In this document: in pieces, positions 1 to 5,302 of the stretch
How positions within the stretch are numbered: the stretch's first letter is position 1
Layout: the number at the start of each line of letters is the position of its first letter
Origin: Candidatus Hydrogenedentota bacterium
GTDB lineage: Bacteria; Hydrogenedentota; Hydrogenedentia; Hydrogenedentales; SLHB01
Reading direction: 5' to 3'
Length of the DNA: 6,871 nt
NCBI GenBank assembly: GCA_016934125.1
Contig: JAFGTL010000245.1
Location: 1-6,871, forward strand
Position numbers and translations under genes: made by a program
The notes under the pieces: generated by a model
The model's input: only the letters and a program-made list of their open reading frames with translations
Told to the model about the DNA's origin: nothing
The model's database searches: none

Positions 1-1
1 C

Positions 2-43
2 GAGGCCCCCGGCCCGGCCCCGGAACCGCCCGCCGTCCCTTAG
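2..43 (+). CDS. Possible C-terminal end of a convergent gene (partial, tentative)
   Basis: An open plus-strand frame enters from the left edge and ends at a TAG at 41-43. It encodes 13 visible residues, EAPGPAPEPPAVP, a Pro/Ala-rich tail of the kind often found at the C-terminus of proteins in GC-rich genomes. The TAG overlaps the TAA (read on the minus strand at 40-42) of the symporter gene, so two convergent genes would share stop-codon bases. Eleven of the 13 codons end in G or C, but in DNA this GC-rich that is weak evidence. The stretch may equally be non-coding. No function can be assigned. Confidence 0.25.
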   Translation, partial: EAPGPAPEPPAVP

Positions 44-1437
44 GGCGCCTGCCCGCCCGCCCCCATCGCCCCCTCACTCTGCGACACCACCACCGCCCCG
101 ACGCTGTCGCCGGTGATGTTGACAACAGTGCGGCACATATCGAGGAAGCGATCGACGCCGATGACGATGGCGATGCCTTCGACGGGGATGTGGGCGGCGG
201 CCAGGATGATGGGCATGAGGGCGATGCTGCCGCCGGGGATGCCGGCGGTGCCGATGGACACCAGCACGGCGGTGAGGAACACCATGATCTGGGCTTCGGC
301 GCCGAGGTGGAGCCCGTACACCTGGGCGATGAAGAGGCTCGCGACGGCCGTGTAAAGGGCGGTGCCGTCCATGTTGATCGTCGCGCCGATGGGGAGCATG
401 AAGCTCGAGATGTTCTCATCCGCGCCGACGCGGCGCGCGGCGCAATCAATGGTGACGGGCAAGGTGGCCGAACTCGACGAGGTGCTGAAGGAGAGTTCGA
501 GGGCGGGCGCCATGCCCCGCAGGAAACGCTTGGCGGGCACGCGGCCCAGGAGCGGGCACAGAAGGAACACGAGCACGCCGAAATGGAGGCCGAGCCCGAA
601 CACGACCGTGAGGGTGTACTTGGCGAGGGTGGCGATGTAGCCGAGGCCGAGCGTGGCGATGGCCTTGGCCATGAGGGCGAACACGCCCACGGGCGCGAGC
701 ACCATGATCCATAGCACGAGGGTGATAAACGCCTTGTCCAGCGAGCGGAACACGGCCAGGGCGGGTGCGGCCTTCTCCTCCATGGCGGCGAGGGCCGCGC
801 CCAGGAACAGGGCGAAGAAAATGATGGCGAGGGGGTTCTGGCCCGCCATGATCGGGTTCTGAATGATCTTCGGAAGCATGTCGTCCTGCACGCGGCGCCC
901 CCAGGAACGCGCTTCGTCGGCCCCCTCGGCCCGGGCCGCGGCCGCCTCTTCCCGGAGCGATTCGCGGCCCACCCCGGGCCGGATCGCGTTGACGCACGCC
1001 AGCCCGATCAGCACCGCCACCGCCGTCGTGCAGGCGTAGTAGGCCAGCGTCTTGGCGCCCACCGAGCCGAGCCTGCGCACGTCGCCGATCCCCGCGACGC
1101 CGCAGATGATGGAGACGAAAATGAGGGGCGTAATGACGAGTTTGAGCAGGAGGATGAAGAGCGTCCCGAAGATGCCCAGGTAATCGATAACAAAGGCCTG
1201 CTGCCCGGCCAGGGCCAACCCCCAGCCCGCGACAATGCCGCCGATCATGGCGACGAAGATCTGCATCGGGAGGGCGAGCCGCTTCGGCAGGATGAAGAGG
1301 AGCGCGGCGATGGCGGCCGCGGCGACGAGGGTGTCGGCAACCACGGGGAACGCCTCGGGGAAGGCCCAGGCAGCCCCCGCGCCGACGGCCAGGGCGAGGC
1401 AGAGTGACGCTGCCAACAGGATGAGGCGACGTTTCAT
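40..1437 (-). CDS. Dicarboxylate/amino acid:cation symporter (DAACS, SDF family)
   Basis: This 465-aa integral membrane protein is predicted to import an acidic amino acid or C4-dicarboxylate coupled to Na+ or H+. The family signatures are all present: the serine-rich hairpin-1 motif (S320-S323 followed by ATLPVT), NMDGT at 355-359, the hairpin-2 motif GIPGGS at 399-404, and the last-helix motif DRFLDMCRT...NITGD at 429-444. R436 aligns with the arginine that binds the substrate side-chain carboxylate in GltPh (R397). N440 and D444 match its Na+-site residues N401 and D405, so Na+ coupling of an acidic substrate is likely. Family members usually begin close to the first transport helix, but this one has about 50 extra N-terminal residues with two hydrophobic segments (about 4-25 and 33-50). 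The start is supported by GGAAGG (1443-1448) 5 nt upstream. It is the last gene of a three-gene operon, 27 nt after the 34-aa membrane peptide. The exact substrate cannot be told. Confidence 0.95.
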   Translation of the reverse strand: MKRRLILLAASLCLALAVGAGAAWAFPEAFPVVADTLVAAAAIAALLFILPKRLALPMQIFVAMIGGIVAGWGLALAGQQAFVIDYLGIFGTLFILLLKLVITPLIFVSIICGVAGIGDVRRLGSVGAKTLAYYACTTAVAVLIGLACVNAIRPGVGRESLREEAAAARAEGADEARSWGRRVQDDMLPKIIQNPIMAGQNPLAIIFFALFLGAALAAMEEKAAPALAVFRSLDKAFITLVLWIMVLAPVGVFALMAKAIATLGLGYIATLAKYTLTVVFGLGLHFGVLVFLLCPLLGRVPAKRFLRGMAPALELSFSTSSSSATLPVTIDCAARRVGADENISSFMLPIGATINMDGTALYTAVASLFIAQVYGLHLGAEAQIMVFLTAVLVSIGTAGIPGGSIALMPIILAAAHIPVEGIAIVIGVDRFLDMCRTVVNITGDSVGAVVVSQSEGAMGAGGQAP

Positions 1438-1464
1438 GGAATCCTTCCGCTGGGTTCCCCGGGA

Positions 1465-1569
1465 TTACCGCAGGATACGGACGATGATGATGGCGGCGAC
1501 AAACGGGGCGATGGCAAACAGCCACCACTTGTTCGCCACGATCCACAACCACACATCCGCGAAGTCCAT
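1465..1569 (-). CDS. 34-aa single-span membrane peptide between zinc-finger membrane protein and symporter
   Basis: A short ATG-to-TAA frame encodes 34 residues starting MDFADVWLWIVANKWW and ending in IIIVRILR. The first 16 residues carry four tryptophans (W7, W9, W15, W16) and two acidic residues. Residues 17-33 form one hydrophobic membrane segment, and basic residues lie at R31 and R34. By the positive-inside rule the C-terminus would be cytoplasmic. A clear Shine-Dalgarno site GGAAGG (1578-1583 on the minus strand) lies 8 nt before the ATG, the same sequence used by the symporter gene. The frame fits between its neighbours without overlap (33 nt after the upstream stop, 27 nt before the symporter start), which suggests a genuine co-transcribed gene. 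I do not recognise a family. Small-subunit peptides exist for other transporters (for example MetS of the NSS-type methionine importer MetPS, and KdpF), so a role as accessory to the symporter is a reasonable inference but unproven. Confidence 0.7.
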   Translation of the reverse strand: MDFADVWLWIVANKWWLFAIAPFVAAIIIVRILR

Positions 1570-1602
1570 GCCGGCACCCTTCCGTGCGCGCGCCCAGTCC
1601 GG

Positions 1603-2295
1603 CTAGCGCTCGTAGCGATCGAGGGCGTTCTTGCGCCAGTCCGTGAGCCCTTCCTGCGTCATTGAGTCGCGCTCCTCCTGCATCTGGAGCGCTTCGAGTT
1701 CGGCCTTTTTCGCGGGATCCGTGGCCACGGCCACGAAGGCCAGCACCACCGTGACCAGCGCCAAGGCAATCCCGATCAGGCACTTGGGCCGGTTCTCGTA
1801 AAAGGCCTCGTTCGTGAGACCGATGACGGCCCATATGCCCGCGAAGGCGGGCACGAGCAGCAACACGAAGGGCGTCGGGATGTAGGCCGAGCCGCCGAGC
1901 GGAATCCGGCGCAACGACGGGACAATGAGGAGCAGGAAGATAATGGCCAGGCCCGCCGCGGCCACGATCAGGCTCCATTGCCACGGCTCGAGGCCGCGCT
2001 GGGCGCTCGCCGTGAGGAGTTCCTCTTCTTCAAGCTCCTCATCGAGCATTCCCTCTGCGAGCGCGGCGTCCTCCGCCTTGCGATCGCCACCTTCCTTATG
2101 CTGGCGGCGCCGCTCCTTGCGCGCCTCGTAGCATGACACACAGAGCCGGCGGCCGCTGCGCGTCTCCTTCACATGCTCCGGGCACACCGTCTTGTTGCAC
2201 ATCTCGCAGACCGTGCCGCACTCTTCGCACAGCATCTTCTGGCATTCGACACAGTAGCCAACCGCACTGCGCACGCCGCAGACCGCGCATTCCAT
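1603..2295 (-). CDS. B-box-like multi-CxxC zinc-binding protein with three membrane segments
   Basis: This 230-aa protein was not matched to a named family. Its first 55 residues hold six regularly spaced metal-ligand pairs: C3/C6, C15/C18, C23/C26, C30/C33, C38/H41 and C52/C55. That makes twelve ligands, enough for three zinc ions, and resembles tandem B-box/zinc-ribbon modules. A very basic stretch (about 57-67) and an acidic stretch rich in Glu (about 75-93) follow. Three hydrophobic membrane segments lie at about 107-128, 141-162 and 171-192, then a charged, probably helical tail to 230. The zinc head is probably cytosolic. The frame stays open upstream to 2589, but the ATG at 2295 is preferred: AGGAGG (2306-2311) lies 10 nt upstream, the zinc-pair pattern begins at residue 3, and a longer start would run across the divergent promoter region into the GH2 gene. 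It is the first gene of a three-gene operon. A protein- or metal-interaction role is plausible, but no activity can be assigned. Confidence 0.85.
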   Translation of the reverse strand: MECAVCGVRSAVGYCVECQKMLCEECGTVCEMCNKTVCPEHVKETRSGRRLCVSCYEARKERRRQHKEGGDRKAEDAALAEGMLDEELEEEELLTASAQRGLEPWQWSLIVAAAGLAIIFLLLIVPSLRRIPLGGSAYIPTPFVLLLVPAFAGIWAVIGLTNEAFYENRPKCLIGIALALVTVVLAFVAVATDPAKKAELEALQMQEERDSMTQEGLTDWRKNALDRYER

Positions 2296-2330
2296 GGCCC
2301 CGGTTCCTCCTGTTGCATTACGCACGTTCC

Positions 2331-2359
2331 AATCTAGCACAGACGCCCCCGCTTTGCAA
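2331..2359 (-). promoter_or_regulatory. Candidate sigma70-type promoter for the zinc-protein/peptide/symporter operon
   Basis: Read on the minus strand, TTGCAA (2354-2359) is followed by a 17-nt spacer and TAGATT (2331-2336). Each hexamer matches its sigma70 consensus at 4 of 6 positions, and the -10 is preceded by TGC, an extended -10 feature. Transcription would start near 2324 and leave a leader of about 28 nt containing the AGGAGG site before the ATG at 2295. This is a sequence match only. The organism's sigma-factor preferences are unknown. Confidence 0.4.
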
Positions 2360-2370
2360 TTCCCCGGAAA

Positions 2371-2393
2371 CCCGGCCCGTGGACGGGGCCGGG
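2371..2393. repeat. Inverted repeat in the divergent intergenic region
   Basis: CCCGGCCC (2371-2378) and GGGCCGGG (2386-2393) form a perfect 8-bp inverted repeat around a 7-nt loop. It lies between the two divergent genes, 46 nt upstream of the GH2 start and just upstream of the candidate minus-strand promoter. It has no following T-run on the plus strand and no gene upstream of it to terminate. It could be an operator or a leader hairpin, or chance in GC-rich DNA. Confidence 0.35.
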
Positions 2394-2439
2394 ACGCATG
2401 GGGTACCATCGGCCAAGACTCTGACAGGAGGCCGTTCAG

Positions 2440-5232
2440 ATGGGTTGTCCGTGCGGAATGAAATGGGTTGCGTGTGTCGCGGCGCTGTGCGGTGGGGCGT
2501 TCGCGGGAGCAGAGGAGGAAGGCCCGGCCACGGATTGGCGCTATTGCTGGCCGCGGGACAACCAGATCGTGCTCGATGGCGCGTGGCACGTGGCCTTCAC
2601 GGATCCCGACACCGGGACTTCGCTGCCCGAGGGGCTGGATTCAGCGGATTGGTTCGAGGCGACGCTGCCCGCCGAGGCGCATTGGGCGCTTTATCGCGCC
2701 GGCAAGGGGCCCCATCCGTATGAGGGCCGGAATGCGACGACGCTGCGGTGGGTGGAAGACAAGTCGTGGTGGTATCGGAAGCGGTTTCAGGTGCCGGCGG
2801 AGTTCCGGGGGGAACACATCCGCCTCGCCGTGGAAGGGGTGGATTACTACGGGCATTACTGGCTGAACGGCGCGTATTTGGGCCGGAGCGAGGGGGCGTT
2901 TGGGAACACGAAGTTCGTGGTATCGAATCTCCGGTTCGGCGGGGAGAACGAGATCGTGGTGCGGGCGGACTGCGCCGGATACAAGCTCGGCAAGGAGGGC
3001 GGCGCGCCGTGGGCGTCGCTGGTGAAATCCGAGCTGTGGTCGGGGTGGAAACTCGGGGCGTACGATTTCAACACGGTGGGGGTGTGGCAGCCGCTCCGGC
3101 TGGTGTCCAACAACTGGCCCTGTCTCGAGCGCCCCTTTCTCCGCACCCTCGAGATCCGCGAAGACGCCGCCCGGATCCGCGCGACAGTGGACGTGCACAC
3201 GGTGCGTGAGGGCGAGGAAGCGTGCGAGGTAGCCCTCGCGATCGCGGGCGAGGGGGCGTCGGGCCCGGTGGCGGCGCAGCGGGTGACGGTGACGCCCGGC
3301 GCAGGGCTCAATCTCGTGGACGTCGACGTCGAGATCCCCAATCCGCGGCTGTGGTGGCCGGTGGGCATGGGCGAACAGCCCCTCTACCGGGCCGAGTTCG
3401 AGTTGCGGCGGGGCGAGGCGGTGGTGGATCGCCTGGTTGTGCCGTTCGGCGTGCGCACCATTGAGCGGAAGGCGGTATCGCCGGTGCGGCGCGCCTACGA
3501 AGACAAGGGCTGGGTGTTCCACGTGAACGGCCGGCCCTTCTTCGTGAAAGGCACGAACTGGATGCCCATCGACGCCTTGGCCGATGTCCAGCCGGAGCGC
3601 TACGAGTGGCTGCTCTCGATGGCGCGCGATGCGGGGATCCAGATGATCCGGATCTGGGGCGGCGGCATCATCGAGCCGGACGTGTTCTACGAGTACTGCG
3701 ATCGATTCGGCATTCTCGTCTGGCAGGACTTCCCGCTCACATGCAGTTGGCGCGCCGAAGGCGTCAACCGCGAGATCTGGGAGAACACGGTGCGATGGGC
3801 CATCTTCCGCCTTCGCAACCACCCGTCGCTGGCGTTCTGGTGCGGGGGCAACGAGTTCAAGCCGGATCTCCCGGCCAACGCCGATCTCGTAGCGGCGTGC
3901 CGGCGGAATACGCGCATCCTCGACGGCACCCGGCCGTTCATGGCGGCGTCGCCGGACGAGGGCGACATCCACGGCTACCCCCAGTGGGACGCGCCGTGGG
4001 GCTGGCGCACAGAGTTGAACGGCGCGCCCTTCGTGTCCGAGTGGGGCAGCCACGGCATGCCGTCGTATCAGACGTACAGGGAGATGGTAGACGAGGACGA
4101 GTTGAAGGAACCCATCGGGCCGACGTTGCTGAAAATGGATGAGGCGCTCATGAAAAGCGCGTTTCCCGACATCACCTATCACTGGGTGGAGTTCGCGCCA
4201 TCGCGGCTGCCGCAGATGCTGTCGCGGGCGTCGGCATTCGACAACCTCGCCGAGGCCGATCTCGAGCGGTTTACCGAGGCGGTGGCCGCGGGGGCCGGCG
4301 AGTTCTACAAGATCTCGGCCGAGGCGGCCCGGCACGCCTACCCCGGAAACGGGGGCCTGCTGTTCTGGGTGTGGAAACGGCCCTGGCCTATTGTCGCGAT
4401 CCAGATCGTGGACGGCCTCGGCCAGCCGCTCCAGGTGTACTACGACGTGAAGCGGGCGTACTCGAGTCCGTGGCCGTGCCTGCACCCGCCGCACCTGAAC
4501 TACATCGCGGGCGAGCGCGTCACGATGCCCACCTACGTGCTGACGGACAAGCCGCTCGACGCGGGCATGCGGTTGAACGCGCGACTCGTGGGCGGCGATC
4601 TGACGACGCGGCGCGCATGGCGCGATCTGCCCGTCCCGGCAAGCGCGCGCCCGAGCCCGGGCGCGGGCGCGAGCCCGGGCGCGAGCCCGAGCCCGGGCGC
4701 GGTGTCCGAAGCCGTGGCCGGGCCCGAGCTCGAGTTCACCACGCCGGAAGATGCGGCGCGTTCGTGTTTCTTCATGGTGCTCGAGTTGGTGGACGGCGCC
4801 GGGGCCTTGCAGGGCAGGAACGTGTACGCCTTCCGGTGCCCGCCCCAGTTGGAGGACGCGGCGTTCCGGGCCGCCTACCGCGAGAAACCCAGCCAGGGAT
4901 TGGTGCTCACCGAAGGGCCGTGGGTGCGGGCGCAGGTGGCCGGGTTTGGCACGGAATTGTCGGCCGCTGTGGTGGGCGTCGAGCGGGAATCGGCGACGCG
5001 GGCGCGACTCGATGTCGAGGTGGCCAACACGGGCGAACGGCCGGCGGTGATGACGCGGATCCATGTGCCGGGCGAATTGCGTTACGTGGCCGACGACGCG
5101 TATTTCTGGCTCGAACCCGCCGAACGCCGCACCGTCCGGCTTCGGATCCGCATCCCCGACGGATACGGCGAACCGCCCCTCACGGCGATCGCCCAGGCCT
5201 GGAACGCCCCCGACACCCCCGCGGCGCCGTAG
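2440..5232 (+). CDS. Secreted glycoside hydrolase family 2 protein, beta-mannosidase-like
   Basis: This 930-aa enzyme is predicted to hydrolyse beta-linked sugars, most likely mannosides, outside the cytoplasm. Residues 1-25 form a signal peptide (start of hydrophobic core MKWVACVAALCGG, likely cleavage near AFAGA/EEE). A GH2 sugar-binding jelly-roll spans about 35-225 (WWYRKRF, GVDYYGHYWLNG). An Ig-like domain spans about 230-345. The catalytic TIM barrel covers about 355-675, with KGTNWMP at 370-376 and RIWGGG at 404-409. The acid/base is E472 in WCGGNE, and the nucleophile is E534 in VSEWGSHG. C-terminal beta-sandwich domains follow, interrupted at about 738-754 by a Ser-Pro-Gly-Ala tract. 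AGGAGG (2426-2431) lies 8 nt before the ATG at 2440, which favours it over the in-frame ATG at 2458. The barrel and motifs resemble GH2 beta-mannosidases more than LacZ or GusA. The catalytic NE pair differs from the exo-glucosaminidase subgroup, which uses Asp as acid. The natural substrate is uncertain. Confidence 0.93.
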   Translation: MGCPCGMKWVACVAALCGGAFAGAEEEGPATDWRYCWPRDNQIVLDGAWHVAFTDPDTGTSLPEGLDSADWFEATLPAEAHWALYRAGKGPHPYEGRNATTLRWVEDKSWWYRKRFQVPAEFRGEHIRLAVEGVDYYGHYWLNGAYLGRSEGAFGNTKFVVSNLRFGGENEIVVRADCAGYKLGKEGGAPWASLVKSELWSGWKLGAYDFNTVGVWQPLRLVSNNWPCLERPFLRTLEIREDAARIRATVDVHTVREGEEACEVALAIAGEGASGPVAAQRVTVTPGAGLNLVDVDVEIPNPRLWWPVGMGEQPLYRAEFELRRGEAVVDRLVVPFGVRTIERKAVSPVRRAYEDKGWVFHVNGRPFFVKGTNWMPIDALADVQPERYEWLLSMARDAGIQMIRIWGGGIIEPDVFYEYCDRFGILVWQDFPLTCSWRAEGVNREIWENTVRWAIFRLRNHPSLAFWCGGNEFKPDLPANADLVAACRRNTRILDGTRPFMAASPDEGDIHGYPQWDAPWGWRTELNGAPFVSEWGSHGMPSYQTYREMVDEDELKEPIGPTLLKMDEALMKSAFPDITYHWVEFAPSRLPQMLSRASAFDNLAEADLERFTEAVAAGAGEFYKISAEAARHAYPGNGGLLFWVWKRPWPIVAIQIVDGLGQPLQVYYDVKRAYSSPWPCLHPPHLNYIAGERVTMPTYVLTDKPLDAGMRLNARLVGGDLTTRRAWRDLPVPASARPSPGAGASPGASPSPGAVSEAVAGPELEFTTPEDAARSCFFMVLELVDGAGALQGRNVYAFRCPPQLEDAAFRAAYREKPSQGLVLTEGPWVRAQVAGFGTELSAAVVGVERESATRARLDVEVANTGERPAVMTRIHVPGELRYVADDAYFWLEPAERRTVRLRIRIPDGYGEPPLTAIAQAWNAPDTPAAP
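4653..4700 (+). repeat. Eight-unit GC-rich hexamer array inside the GH2 gene
   Basis: Two hexamers, GAGCCC (A) and GGGCGC (B), run head to tail as A B B A B A A B over 48 bp, so the 12-mer GAGCCCGGGCGC occurs three times. Each hexamer equals two codons, so gain or loss of units keeps the frame. The encoded stretch (residues 738-754) is a Pro/Ser/Gly/Ala tract made of PS, PG, AG and AS pairs. It sits within a C-terminal beta-sandwich domain of the enzyme, probably in a surface loop. The reverse strand reads as alternating Arg-Ala in one frame, which is a by-product. Confidence 0.85.
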
Positions 5233-5259
5233 GCGCTGGCCCCGTGTCCGGGCGCGTGC

Positions 5260-5265
5260 TATGAT
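5260..5265 (+). promoter_or_regulatory. Candidate extended -10 element upstream of the lipoprotein gene
   Basis: TATGAT (5 of 6 to the TATAAT consensus) is preceded by TGC, giving an extended -10 form TGCTATGAT. It lies in the 70-nt gap after the GH2 stop and 37 nt before the ATG at 5303. No convincing -35 box is seen 16-18 nt upstream (the sequence there is GC-rich, TGGCCC-like). If functional, it gives the lipoprotein gene its own transcription start near 5272, although read-through from the GH2 gene is also possible. Confidence 0.35.
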
Positions 5266-5302
5266 TTCATCGCTGGTTGGGTTTGGATAGAGGGCCGGGG
5301 CC

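Noticed and set aside
190..714. 174-codon plus-strand frame rich in Gly/Asp/Glu/His opposite the symporter
   Set aside because: It is the antisense shadow of hydrophobic membrane codons. It has no ribosome site or domain, and the opposite strand is a clear DAACS gene.
446..1984. 512-codon minus-strand frame spanning the zinc protein, the micropeptide and the symporter
   Set aside because: It is an alternative frame of three genes that are well supported in other frames. The translation is Arg/Gly/His-rich without membrane segments or motifs.
2371..2393. Intrinsic terminator at the 8-bp inverted repeat
   Set aside because: There is no T-run on the plus strand, only three T on the minus strand, and no gene ends nearby on either strand.
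2296..2589. N-terminal extension of the zinc-binding protein up to 2589
   Set aside because: The extra 98 residues would overlap the divergent GH2 gene by about 150 nt and have low-complexity composition. A strong AGGAGG site supports the ATG at 2295.
4653..4700. CRISPR or minisatellite-type array
   Set aside because: The units are 6 bp without spacers, in frame inside a coding region, and are better explained as codon-pair slippage.
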